Below, one piece after another: positions 21,187 through 31,912 of a DNA stretch of 64,000 bases. The notes under the pieces were generated by a model. The model worked only from the letters and a program-made list of their open reading frames with translations. It ran no database searches and was not told where the DNA came from. This DNA is from Acarospora socialis (taxonomy: Eukaryota > Ascomycota > Lecanoromycetes > Acarosporales > Acarosporaceae), in NCBI GenBank assembly GCA_025617375.2, contig JAMYGW020000006.1:1617001-1681000 (forward strand), given 5' to 3'. Position 1 is the stretch's first letter. The number at the start of each line of letters is the position of its first letter. Position numbers and translations under genes: made by a program.

Positions 21187-22853
21187 TTAGTTCAAACGCA
21201 CGTAGTTCCCTGACCATAGAACGTTAGCTTGTACGATGAGGCTCCTGAGGGATCATATTTCTCCTACCCGGAAACTGGCCCTGCCGACCCGCTACCCTAC
21301 CAGTCCACCATTCGTTGACGTTCGGGGTTCTTTGAACGATCTCTATCACATCTCCTGTTGTGAAACTCAGATCGCCTTCGGCCTGCGCTTCATAGTCGTA
21401 TAGTGCCGTTACTGTTTCCACAGCTGGGACTCCGCTTAGTCTTGACGGTTTCGGTCTTGGCGGCGGAGGTGCGGCGCCCTTGGCCTTTGCTGCCGTACCC
21501 CATGAGCTCCCGGTACTATTGGCCCGACCTATAGCCGAAGAAGATCCACTGAGGTTTGGCGAAAGCGCAGCCGTGTACGGGGGAGGCGGGTTTTCGACAA
21601 AATCATGAGTTTGGCGTCTCGAAGGAGGGGTCGAGGATTTATTCTCCAAAGCCAGTTTACTCCCTGGGGTGTACCTAAGGCCCGGCTTTTTACCGCCAGT
21701 GGTTCGAAAATGAACTATTGACAGAGCCTCAGCCTGCTCCTTGATGTCCCCTCGCTTCTTCTCGAAGGCAGCTTCCACGTCCAGTGTCAGGTCAAAGTAA
21801 CCGATGTCAATACTCTGCATCTTTTCGTGCAATGTGTAAAATATGTTTAGCTGCATGTAGTAGAAGGACTGAAAAAGCGGTTGGATGAATTCGCGCTCAA
21901 GAGCGAACAACTTGGGTAACTCGTCTTTGAGAAGGTCATTGAAGTAATTGAACTCTTGGGTCGCTTGTTCCACATCGTTTTCTGCCTTATATAAGGCCTT
22001 CTCATCCTTCAGCGATTTGTCCTTTTTATCTTGGAGTTTCTTGAGAGTTGCTCGATGCCTGTCGTAGTCAAGCTGTTTGTGTTGACGCTTGGTCACTGAC
22101 TTGCGTATTACTTTGATAACCTCAAGTAACTCGTCTGCTGGTCTGATGACTCTGGTGTCTATCATCTCAAGCTCGGGCTGAAGCGTTTCGAGAAGCTCGC
22201 GAACGATAGACTCATACTCTTCACAGGCCCGGATGCCTTCTGTATTTCCTTGTACAATCGCAGAGTCGGGATCAGAAACGCGTCCTGATATAGGCTTGTA
22301 GATCTCTGCGACTGCTTGCGCGAATCCGATTTGGTGATTCAACATTCCTATATATATGATATTAGTAATAGCGATGCTGGACTTTCCACCAAACTCCTAC
22401 CATTGATAGCATTGGAGTACCTCCACAAAGATTAGCTGACTTGAACGTTTGTTCTCGGTGAGATCGCTCACTTCTTCGACTCCTCATGTAGCTTTTTGGT
22501 TTCCTATGCCCACCAAATGTTCGTAAGCTTGTGTTGTTAAAGCAGACGACGATAGGTAGAAACCAGCGAACCTTTTCCAATTCCGCGAACCTCCTCTCTG
22601 CGTCGATGTATATAGCATCTTTGGTGTTGTCTCCCTATCAAAACCGACGTCAACTGGGAGCTCACTTCCCCACTTATCTAGCTGCTGTATTTCAATGTTG
22701 TACCAGGTTGAATCTTTGTTTGAATGTTTGTGGGGCCTGCGCAGATCATTAGCTCATCTATAACGCTGGCCCAGACACGTGTTTGAAACCCTTCATAGTT
22801 CCAGCAGGTTGACTTACTCTAATAACACCTTTCTGCAGTCCTTTAAAACTCAT
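21187..22853 (-). CDS. RVS167: BAR-SH3 protein, amphiphysin-like Rvs167
   Basis: Binds and bends membranes at endocytic sites and links them to actin (family knowledge). Rebuilt in seven exons: complement(join(21187..21209,21268..22347,22401..22420,22472..22503,22572..22634,22704..22736,22818..22853)), 428 residues. The assembled N-terminus, MSFKGLQKGVIR|APQTFKQRF..., and ERRFAELEK|ETKKLHEESKKY|SNAIN|GMLNHQIGF match the BAR start of the family. Exon 5 is only 20 nt. Residues 1 to about 250 form the BAR domain, followed by a Pro/Ser-rich linker (PPPPRPKPSR) and an SH3 domain (about 374-428: ALYDYEAQAEGDLSF, NEWWTGRV). The last exon of 23 nt turns QFPG into the canonical SH3 end GNYV before TAA; reading through the intron gives a wrong tail. 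Confidence 0.93.
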
Positions 22854-22895
22854 CACGCTCTTTGGAGGCCTCCAAAAGTCTATAGGCTGGCTTGT

Positions 22896-23102
22896 ATGGC
22901 TTTCAGAGCCTCTGACAAAGAGGCTGCGTTAATGAGGTGGAAGGATAATGATCAGATCAGGCTCCGGCCTGGAGAAGTTGATTACTGTCACACAGAAGCT
23001 GACGCCGAATGCGAGCGCAGGATGACGAAGCGTTTCGAGGCTCAGCTCAAGCTCGGTGATCCTGCAGCTCCCGAGACTGCGGCTTCAAGGGAACAGATCT
23101 GA
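22896..23102 (+). CDS. Possible small protein, weakly supported
   Basis: ATG 22896 opens 68 codons ending at TGA. The peptide is charged (KEAALMRWKDNDQIRLRPGE...) and its codon use looks coding-like, with a preference for GAG, AAG and CTC. It lies only 42 bp from the RVS167 start on the other strand, which leaves little room for a promoter. No domain is recognised. It may be noise or part of a longer spliced gene. Confidence 0.25.
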   Translation: MAFRASDKEAALMRWKDNDQIRLRPGEVDYCHTEADAECERRMTKRFEAQLKLGDPAAPETAASREQI

Positions 23103-23424
23103 GCTGGACAGCAAAGATAGTCAACGCATGATCATAATTGCTGAGTGTAAGATATTGGAACTAAGTTAATGTGATTGTTATTTTCTCTAGTTGTTTGCGT
23201 AACTTATGTGTATCTCGTAGCTTCCGCAGTAATGCGCCGAACTCGGAATACCATTGATCCATGCCGATGACTAAGCTCTTTCCGTTCCGCTACGTCGTTG
23301 CCCCTCGGCTTTGGAGGCAAAAGTTACTACTGGGAACTTCTTCGCTGATTGAAGATAAATCACCAACTCATATGTTGAGGTCTTCTATCAAGCCTGCACA
23401 AGAGGAATCCATTTGAATCTCTAA

Positions 23425-25176
23425 ATGTCGCATGCCGGATCTTCCATGATTAGGCAGGCCTCCAAGGTTTGCTTAAGACAGTTGTCATCACAAAATCGAC
23501 TGGCAACTTCGCCTCACCTACGAACAGCAGTCGTCTCTGCTGTTACCAAGCCAGCGAGACGTACATACGTCTCGGAGACCAAGCAGAGGCCCGCACAGGT
23601 CAATGTAGACACCACGATCAGAGCAGACCATGATGCTTTCATCTCACAAACTGGAACCAAACCGGAGAATGTCACAATGCCAGGAACAGGTCTCAGTGCC
23701 GATATCATGATGAGTCCTGCGGCAGGTATATTGAAGCAGGCTACTGTCATGGACGAAGGAACTCGACCCATCTACCTCGATATGCAAGCTACGACTCCAA
23801 CCGATCCTCGAGTACTAGACGCTATGCTTCCCTTTTTCACCGGTCTTTACGGTAATCCACACTCACGTACGCACGCATACGGCTGGGAGACAGAGAAGGC
23901 TACCGAGCAGGCCCGGGAGCACGTCGCAGCCATCATTGGCGCCGATTCGAAGGAGATAATCTTTACGAGCGGAGCCACGGAGAGCAATAACATGAGCATC
24001 AAGGGTGTTGCAAGATTTTTCGGGCGATCGGGCAAGAAGAAGCACATCATCACCAGCCAAACAGAACACAAATGCGTACTCGACAGCTGCCGACATCTCC
24101 AGGATGAAGGGTTCGAGGTCACGTACTTGCCAGTTCAGAACAGCGGCCTGATAGACATGAAGGATCTCGAAGCCGCAATCAGACCGGACACCTGTCTTGT
24201 TAGCATAATGACGGTGAACAACGAGATAGGCGTAATACAGCCAATGGAAGAGATAGGCAAGCTATGTCGCTCGAAAAAGGTCTTCTTCCACTCGGACGGT
24301 GCACAAGCTGTGGGCAAGATCCCAGTTGACGTCAACAAATGGAACGTGGACCTAATGTCAATCTCTGCCCATAAAATTTACGGACCAAACGGTATTGGCG
24401 CTTGTTATGTGCGAAGAAGGCCGAGGGTCAGGATCGACCCGATCATCAGTGGCGGAGGGCAGGAGAGGGGTCTCAGAAGCGGCACGCTTGCTCCAGCATT
24501 GGTCGTCGGCTTTGGAGAGGCTTGCAGGATCGCGAAAGAGGATATGGCCGTAAGTACATCATTCTATTTCACCCATAACGAGCCTTTGACGTGATTATTT
24601 GCATTACAAGACCAAGTACTTGTGAGCTCTCGGGCGATATCCATTGCCCAAGGTTATGAACGACTTCGCAGGGGTTATGATCAAATCCGAGTTGTTTCTG
24701 CTTGCTGTACCTTGATACGAGTTAGGGAGGTTGCTAACCCTACATTCGTATAGTACGACTCAAAGCGGATCAAAGCTTTGTCTGACCGCCTGCTCAAAGG
24801 GCTTCTGTCTCTTGAACATACGTCCCAGAACGGCGACCCAGAGCATTTCTACCCTGGCTGTGTGAACGTTTCGTTCGCTTATGTCGAAGGCGAATCCCTC
24901 CTCATGGCGTTGAAAGACATCGCGCTGTCGTCGGGAAGCGCGTGCACATCGGCGTCGCTAGAGCCGAGCTACGTACTCAGGGCCTTAGGCAACAGTGACG
25001 AGAACGCACACAGCAGTATCAGATTTGGAATCGGTAGATTTACTACAGAAAGCGAGATCGACTATGTCCTGAAGGCTGTCAAGGAGAGGGTCAGTTTCCT
25101 GCGGGAACTGAGTCCGTTATGGGAGTTGGTACAGGAGGGTGTTGCTCTGGACAGCATACAGTGGAGTCAGCACTGA
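23425..25176 (+). CDS. NFS1: Mitochondrial cysteine desulfurase Nfs1
   Basis: PLP enzyme that takes sulfur from cysteine for iron-sulfur cluster assembly on the Isu scaffold, also needed for tRNA thiolation (family knowledge). Rebuilt as join(23425..24549,24754..25176), 515 residues; the 204-bp intron runs GTAAGT...GTATAG and rejoins EDMA|YDSKRI. Seen: a basic, Ser/Thr-rich mitochondrial presequence (1 to about 50), [47 protein letters not shown], the PLP lysine in [10 protein letters not shown] (about K317), [12 protein letters not shown], and the sulfur-carrying Cys in [16 protein letters not shown] (about C439). All key residues are present. ATG 23446 is an alternative start. Confidence 0.97.
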
Positions 25177-25606
25177 GGGGTGGGCTTCTTTAACATATTG
25201 TTGGTTCTCACGAGACCATGATGATACAGGTTTGGACTGGGCCTGGGAGCGTTTACTTTCCTGTATGATAGCTCAGCCATCACCCGGGTTTGACTCCGGG
25301 TTTATACCTTAGTAGCTTCTCTGTACATATCAATCCCTCACACCTTGCAAAGGAGGACTTCGCATCACTGAAACCCAATCGGAGCAGGTTGGGTGGTATG
25401 ACGTTGTGCACTGATTGTAGCTTGGCGCAGGCAGTAGACATCCAAGGACTCTCATACACTTTCAGAAATATCTATGTAACCCTCAAGGAGTGCGAGTATA
25501 CTCTTTACTACTTTCTTTGAGGTTACACTCCTCCAATACCATTTATCTACCTGCCTAAATCCGTTAAAGGCCCTCCACATGCGCACTCACGGCCAACCTT
25601 CTCGAT
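25177..25606. other. Intergenic between NFS1 and VPS23
   Basis: 430 bp, both genes on the plus strand, so it holds the NFS1 3' end and the VPS23 promoter. A 76-codon frame at 25290-25520 has no support. Confidence 0.5.
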
Positions 25607-27643
25607 ATGACAGCGGTGCCGCAAAAGGTTCTGAACTGGTTGTACAGCGTTCTTACAAGCGTATGCCCAGTTGAAGACTCGATTCGTAACTAGTTATCGA
25701 GAAGCTGACATGTAGCGACATAGGAATATAGAGACGTCAACAGGACATATACCGACGTTGCGCAAACCCTCTCACATTATTCCTCGCTATCTCCCCGGAC
25801 AGACGTTTACAGTATGTATGGTTATAGCCTTATCTTTGGGTGTGATGTGCGCTGAGTTTTCTTGGAATTCTGCTAATGTTCTGAGTGCGATGCAGCGTAC
25901 GAGTCCGGCCAATCCTCCCTGCTCCTCCACCTCAATGGCACGTTGCCTGTCACTTTCCGAGGCACCACGTACCGGTTCCCTATTGCGCTATGGATACCAC
26001 ATGCCTACCCGAAGGAAGTTCCTATTTGCTATGTTATCCCAACGCCGGGGATGGTCATTCGACCGGGTCAACACGTCAGCGGAGAGGGAAGGGTGTACCA
26101 TCCATATCTAGCAGACTGGGCAAATGGCAGAGGCGGGTTTACTGTGAGTGAGATTTCCCCCGAAGTGGACTCGGCGGAACCCTAGAACATGACAGGGAAA
26201 GACCATGGCGGCTGGATGCCCCTTGGGGAGCGGTAGTTTCACCACACCGGGCTTCTGCTAACAGTCAGGCTTATCCAGCCAAACCTACTAGAATTGCTAT
26301 CTCTTCTCCGTGAAGTCTTTACAAGAGAACCGCCAGTTATTGCGAAGCAACAGCCGCAACAACAACAACTGCCAAGGCCGGACCCTCAAATAATGAATCG
26401 TCCAGGACCAGGACCACCACCGCTCCCTCCTTTACCACCCGAGCTTGGCAGTCGTCCCACTACATCTCAAGTCACGTCACACCACCCTATAGCTAAGAGT
26501 ACCCCTCCACCTCCACCGCCTAAACCTTTCGAGAGTCGGACATATCGTTCAGAATTACAGAACAGTGGACCGTCTCCCTTACCTCCCCTACACGGTAGAC
26601 CGACCAGCCAATACGGTCCGCCTCCAGGATCACCCCCAAATGGCTATATCCAGTCACCTCCTCCAGTGCAGCAATATATACCCGACCGGTCCAGCAGTTT
26701 GAGAGATGGGTTTGCCCTACCTATACCACCACAGTACGAACGACCACATGCACAACAACCATACACTCAAGGTGATCCTTACAATCCCGTGAGCCCTGTC
26801 TCACCCGAAGCAACGACGTCGAGATATCCCCACCAACGGATTCAAAACATCAGCAAGGGTCCTGTCCCACCGCCACAGCCTGGAGGGCCCAGTCACTACT
26901 ATCCGCCAACCCTCTCACCGCCACAAGAAGCTCCCGGATATCCAACATATGCACAACAGCAAGCTCCACAGCAACAGCAAACCAGTTATCCGCCTTACTC
27001 CACGCAGCCGCCACCGCAACCAATGAGTAAACCTCCTCCCTCCCACCAAACGCCCGACCTCCTCACCTCCCCGCTCGACATCCCCCTCCCCACGCCGACC
27101 AACCAGTCCATCGCGCCACCAATCCCGCCAAACCCCGAAAAAGACGCTCTCCTCGCCGCGCTCTCCACAACCTTGACCCATCAACTGCACTCCACCATCC
27201 ACCAAAACACCAACATTCTCCCTTCCTTGCACGCCCAACACACCGCCCTTCAAACCGCCTCCCAGTCCCTACAGCACGAGCTCCACACGCTACACGCCCT
27301 CTCCGCGACCCTCTCGTCGAACGAAAAGATCTTACATTCCTCCCTCCGCGCCGCCGACCGCGTCATGGCGTCTGCGTCGAAACGCCAGCCACCCAGCGTG
27401 GATGAGGTGCTGGTCGCGCCGACGGTTGTAGGGGGGCAGCTGTACGAACTCGTGGCGGAAGAGCAGGCGATCGGCGATGCTATTTTCGTGTTGGGAAGGG
27501 GTTTGGATGGGGGACGCGTTGGGGTCGAGGGCTGGCTAAGGCTGACGAGAGGGTTGGCGAGGGAGAGGTTTTTGAAGAAGGCACTTGTTCGGAAGATCGC
27601 TAGGGGCATGGGCTTGGATGAAGGGAGGAGGGAGTGGGGGTGA
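25607..27643 (+). CDS. VPS23: ESCRT-I subunit Vps23 (Tsg101-like)
   Basis: Recognises ubiquitinated cargo at endosomes and starts multivesicular-body sorting (family knowledge). Rebuilt as join(25607..25660,25724..25811,25896..26143,26279..27643), 584 residues. The UEV domain (about 1-150) is spread over exons 1-4: VPQKVLNWLYSVLTS|EYRDVNRTY, LLLHLNGTLPVTFRGTTYRFPIALW, PICYVIPTPGMVIRPGQHV, VYHPYLADW, and NLLELLSLLREVF after the last intron. A long Pro/Gln-rich linker (about 155-400) includes short proline runs. A coiled coil around ALSTTLTHQLHSTI and LQHELHTLHALSATL follows, then the C-terminal steadiness box (TRGLARERFLKKALVRKIA). The acceptor of intron 3 at 26278 was chosen because it keeps frame with NLLELL. 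Confidence 0.92.
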
Positions 27644-28519
27644 TATGTCTTGTTGTTACAGCTTCTGGCATACATTGTTGAGTGGTCGTGACCGTGGTGG
27701 GGCGTTGAGTTGGTTGTATATTTGGGCGAGGACATTTTTGTCCCATTGTTCGAATGTATGAATTGAGATTAGTATTACTCCGTATTCCGAAGACCTCCGA
27801 GGAAAGGAATTCTTATCCTTATTTACGGAAATAAGCTTGCCGTTATCACAGCAGTCTTCCCTCGCATTATTATTGTGCCCTTGACTTACTCGTACCACCC
27901 GCAATAGGCACTTCACCATTAAGTTATGGTCAACTCCATTTCGGTGACCTGTTGCGCCACTGCCGCAATTTCCAACCTCAAACGGCGCCCAATTGTTCCC
28001 GCTAATCCTATTTTGGATGGTTTTGTTCATTGATCGTCGGACGTCTCAGTTTCCTTCAACCCCATTTTTCGTCCGCCTACAACCCCATCCTTGCCATCGC
28101 TACCTCACCGCCGCCTCACTGCCGCCTCGCTAACTGCTCTGGAGGTTTGCGTTCAATCATTATCGAACGTCCGAAAAAAGCCTCCCAACCTCATTTTCAG
28201 TGACCATCTTGCCAACTGATTCACCCATCATGGTCTTCCGTTGCACCTTTGTACCATAACCCAAAGCGGTCTTGAATCGGCGATGGCGCGATGAAGGCCA
28301 TGTGACCCTACCTAGGCATTCCTATGACATCATAGCTAATGCCCCACCATGTAAACATTCACAGCCCCACCAAAACCGCGGTAGAAAGGCCAGCGACTCC
28401 CTCCCCAGCGAGTTTGGAAATCGCTCAACGCATTGAACGTCACAGGTCCAGCTTTCTATTTCCCGTCACAACCCAAAGCGCACAAAAGCAACTCTTCTAC
28501 CACATCCCTCACCGCCAGC
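27644..28519. other. Intergenic with CsbD-like gene promoter
   Basis: About 880 bp. Near 28100 there is a short repeat of CCGCCTCA/CCGCCTCG units. No gene is recognised. Confidence 0.45.
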
Positions 28520-29151
28520 ATGTCTAGCAACGACAACACCTCAACTCTCGGCTCCTACATCGACTCGGCTAAAGGCGCCGCGCAGTCCATGCTCGGTTCC
28601 ATCACCGGCAACCAAGCCGACAAGGCAAGTTCCTTGCTGCCTGTGACCCTTCCTTCTCCTACCCTTCCCTCAAAGAACCCCCAACAACAACCCCACTAAC
28701 CCACCCCTCCCGTCCGCCACAGACCTCCGGCGAAGCAACACGCACCCAAGCGCAGCAAGAAAAAGCCAACTCGGACACTATCACGAAGCTCGGGCCGATC
28801 GGCATCTCTCCATCAGGCGGCATGTCAGCCGACGACCCGAAGCGCAGCGAAGGCAGCTGGAACCAGACGATTGGATCGGGCAAGGAGATGATCGGCAACG
28901 CGGTCGGGGCCGAGGGTCTGAAGCGCGAGGGCATCGAGCAGAACCGGCAGGGCAAGGGCCAGGAGGCGGAGGGCCAGCTGAGCGATTTGGGGAGCGGGAT
29001 GCAGGATCGCCTCGGCGGCAAGGTCGGGCAAGTGGTGGCGGGGGTGAAGGGGGATCGCGAGAGGGAAGAGATGGAGAGGGCGAGGCATGATGGAGGCAAG
29101 ACGTTGCAGCGGAGTGCGGAGGGAGGGATGCAGAGGAGTGTGGATTATTAA
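28520..29151 (+). CDS. CsbD-like stress protein
   Basis: Hydrophilic, Gly/Gln/Lys-rich protein of the CsbD-like family, often induced by stress in fungi; the biochemical role is unknown (family knowledge). Rebuilt as join(28520..28624,28723..29151), 177 residues. The 98-bp intron begins GC, not GT (AAG|GCAAGT), and ends CCACAG with a CTAAC branch. Removing it joins TGNQADK to TSGEATRTQAQ as in relatives. Seen: LGSYIDSAKGAAQSMLGSI near the start, SEGSWNQTIGSGKEMIGNAVG, and repeated Gly/Gln helical segments (GKGQEAEGQLSDLGSGMQ). No signal peptide or membrane segment. Confidence 0.85.
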
Positions 29152-29928
29152 GGTGGGTGGGTGTTCGGGTCGACTCTGGGGTTCCAGTTGGGGTTGGAGT
29201 GCGTGCTTTAGTCGACTCGGACTGTGTGCAGTTTCGTGGCCAGTGTGGCCGGGAAGGGGTTTGTTGCGCACCGTGACTGATATCGTGGGCTGTGGCGGGC
29301 GAACGTCTATGTTTTTCTGAGCCGGATGAGACATCCTCTCCGCTCTTGTACATGCTAGCTGGAAGAACACGGTAAAGAGAGAAAGGCCCTTAGCCAGTGT
29401 GTACATGCAAGATGATACGGATAGCGTGAGCCGTCCGTCAGATACACACGGAGGTTTCCGACTCCACACGGGATGTCTCAACTCTTGAGAGTACAATCAA
29501 ACATCCTGCTGCTACACGGAGCTCCTAGTAAGGTTGTTGGATATAGTCCAATAGCCAAGACGTGCCGTCCAATGTTGCATACGTCGTAGGGTACGGAGGT
29601 ACGTGAGAACCCATCCGATCTGAGAGGCTTCCCAACGCCGTTCTACGAGGCTTTCTCACCTGGTTTTCTTAACTCGGAGGTGTATGCATTGTGTCCCACC
29701 CAACAGTAACTGCTGCTGTCATGACAAACAATAATACAAGATTGATCAACAACGTACGATCCATAGCGGGTGATGTTCGGGAGTCGGATCAGGGTTACAA
29801 GGATGACTAACATAAGCATACCATAAGTAGGTATCCCTCCTTGTGACGACCGCCGTTCCGAGCACCACGAGTTCAGTGACTAGACAGACGCAGATATTGG
29901 ACCCTGAAGAATACTACTCTTACAATAC
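29152..29928. other. Convergent intergenic region
   Basis: About 780 bp between two 3' ends. I see no gene or RNA; antisense frames here are shadows. Confidence 0.5.
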
Positions 29929-30948
29929 CTACTCAGTAACCTTGATTACAACTTTACCATTCGCGTGGCCCTCATTCAACCGTGCAAACGCCCCCTCATA
30001 GTCCTCCAAGTCCCAAATACTGTCCACCACCGCCCGACACTGCCCCTCGTTCACCAACCTCGAAATCTCCGCCAACTGTCGACCATCCGGGTTCATGATA
30101 AAGAACTCATTCTTCACAACCTTTGTCTTTAGCTCTTCTGGCCTCCTGCCCTCAGGTGGCTCGACAATGCTGATCAATGCTCCCCCGTGCTTGACACAAT
30201 ACCACGCCTCCTCCAACGTCTTTCCTCCCAGATTATCAAACACGATATCCACCGGCCCGTGTTCCTCGGCCCATTCCTTCAAGCTCTTCGTCTTGTAATT
30301 TACCGTCTCCGACGCGCCTAATCCTCGAACGAACTCGTCATTCTTCGCACTGCCAACCTGGGCTACGACCTTTAACCCTGCAAGCCTGACCAACTGCACC
30401 AGCCAAACACCAACCCCACCCGCCGCGGCAACAACAAGAACCTTCTTCCCTGCCGCATTCGGATCATCGAACCCCTTCACCCCCGCGTGCTCAAACAAAG
30501 CCTGCCAGGCCGTGATCGCCGACAGTGGTACCGACGCCGCTTCCGCCCAGCTCAGCGTCGGCGGTTTCAGTGCCATCTCCTGCGTCCGGGCGATGGTGTA
30601 CTCGCGGCAGTTGCCCGGACGAGACGGGCGCGTGCGAGCGTAGATCTCGTCGCCGGGGCGGAAGGGAGAGGCTGGGGGGGCCGTGATGACCGTCCCGGCC
30701 AGGTCGTAGCCCGGCGTGATTTGTTTCTCTGGGTTTTCGGCGAATATGGCCACGGGGAAAAGGGCGGGCCACTCGAGTTCGCGGGCGCAGAGGGCGGTGG
30801 TTTTGACGTGGATGAGATGGTCGTTCTTTGCGGGGTCGGGTGTGGGGATCGGGACAGAGGGGTGGATGGTGAGCGCTTGAGAGGCGGCGTCAAAGATGAG
30901 GGTTTTGGCGGTGAGAGGAGGTTTGGACATGGCAGTTGTTGCGGCCAT
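29929..30948 (-). CDS. Medium-chain dehydrogenase/reductase, quinone-oxidoreductase-like
   Basis: 339 residues without introns. It has a GroES-like N-terminal domain (ITPGYDLAGTVITAPPASPFRPGDEIYAR) and a Rossmann fold with the nucleotide motif VVAAAGGVGVWLVQLVRLAG (about 170-190), which fits NADPH. VDIVFDNLGGKTLEEAW and GGALISIVEPPE follow, and the protein ends GKVVIKVTE, as in many zinc-free MDR reductases. No cysteine cluster for structural zinc is seen. The substrate cannot be assigned; fungal relatives act on quinones, enones or pathway intermediates. A second start at Met7 is possible. Its neighbours do not suggest a biosynthetic cluster. Confidence 0.88.
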   Translation of the reverse strand: MAATTAMSKPPLTAKTLIFDAASQALTIHPSVPIPTPDPAKNDHLIHVKTTALCARELEWPALFPVAIFAENPEKQITPGYDLAGTVITAPPASPFRPGDEIYARTRPSRPGNCREYTIARTQEMALKPPTLSWAEAASVPLSAITAWQALFEHAGVKGFDDPNAAGKKVLVVAAAGGVGVWLVQLVRLAGLKVVAQVGSAKNDEFVRGLGASETVNYKTKSLKEWAEEHGPVDIVFDNLGGKTLEEAWYCVKHGGALISIVEPPEGRRPEELKTKVVKNEFFIMNPDGRQLAEISRLVNEGQCRAVVDSIWDLEDYEGAFARLNEGHANGKVVIKVTE

Positions 30949-31894
30949 AGCGCTTCAGTAGCTTCTGGGCTGTATCGAGGGGATCTCCAGCGGAGTCGTT
31001 TGGAAGCTGAGAGTAGAGTTTCTTGTTTCTTGACGTTGCAAAGGACTGAAGGAAAGAACAATTTCAGAGGAAGCATCGTGATATGTAGTTTGACTTTTTG
31101 ACCTGCCTTGTCATGGGTGGGATCACCTGAGGTAGGGTTCGTATTCAGTTCTCGCGGGCTTGGCCAGAAATTCTTCATTGATGGTGATCCCAATCCATAA
31201 CCGAGCAGGATAGCAGTGTTGCAGTAGCATTGTGACTGCGAGGGACTTGCCCTCCAGACTTGGCAAGATGATGGCAATGTCAATGCTTAGGGTTACCTTA
31301 TTCGGTGAAAGCGATTTGTAAGCCCTGATGTAGTCGATCAGTATGGTGGCCCCCTGCTCGCAATCCGTGATATTACCGTAGGTGACGGTTGTTGTCAAGC
31401 ACGTTGTTACCTGCAGCTAGGTTTTGGATCGGTCGATTGGTATCCTGCGGTAAGACTCGACCGCGGACTGGTTCCGCGGTACGTGATAAGGATACTCAAT
31501 GTGTTCGTGATAGCCTTCCACGTTCCTGGTTTATTGTTAGCTTTCTCATAGTAAATATGGATGGATCGATGATTCATTCCACTCACCTCCGATTCGTATG
31601 GCCGGACCTACGGCAGGATCCAATTCCCACTTCAGTGAACTGCCACTCCACACCGTCGCGTTTCAGAATGGTTAGACTTCTATGAAATTGCGTTGCACAA
31701 GGAATCGACGTTGGAGGGGACTGAGGCCTGTCTTCGGTATAAGTGCAAGGGAACTTCCCGTACCAACCAGCTCAGGTAAGGTAAAGCTAGGGTACCTACC
31801 CTGCCCTGCCTTACTATGCCCGACTATACCATACCCAGTCAAGCCCTACCCTTCAATCAAACCTACCGTCGGATCCGATAAATAAACCGTGCCA
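30949..31894. other. Divergent promoter region
   Basis: About 950 bp between the MDR gene (-) and the DUF3632-like gene (+). From 31770 to 31860 it holds a C/T-rich run with repeated CCCTAC/TACCC units. No gene recognised. Confidence 0.45.
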
Positions 31895-31912
31895 ATGTCA
31901 GCTTCTCAATGA
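31895..31912 (+). promoter_or_regulatory. Six-codon upstream ORF whose stop overlaps the main start
   Basis: ATG TCA GCT TCT CAA TGA lies directly before the DUF3632-like CDS. Its TGA shares the bases ATG/A with the main start (AATGA), an arrangement known to allow termination-reinitiation or to lower translation. The function here is inference. Confidence 0.5.

Noticed and set aside
28825-29496. 223-codon minus-strand frame over the CsbD-like gene
   Set aside because: Antisense shadow of a GC-rich coding region; no domain.
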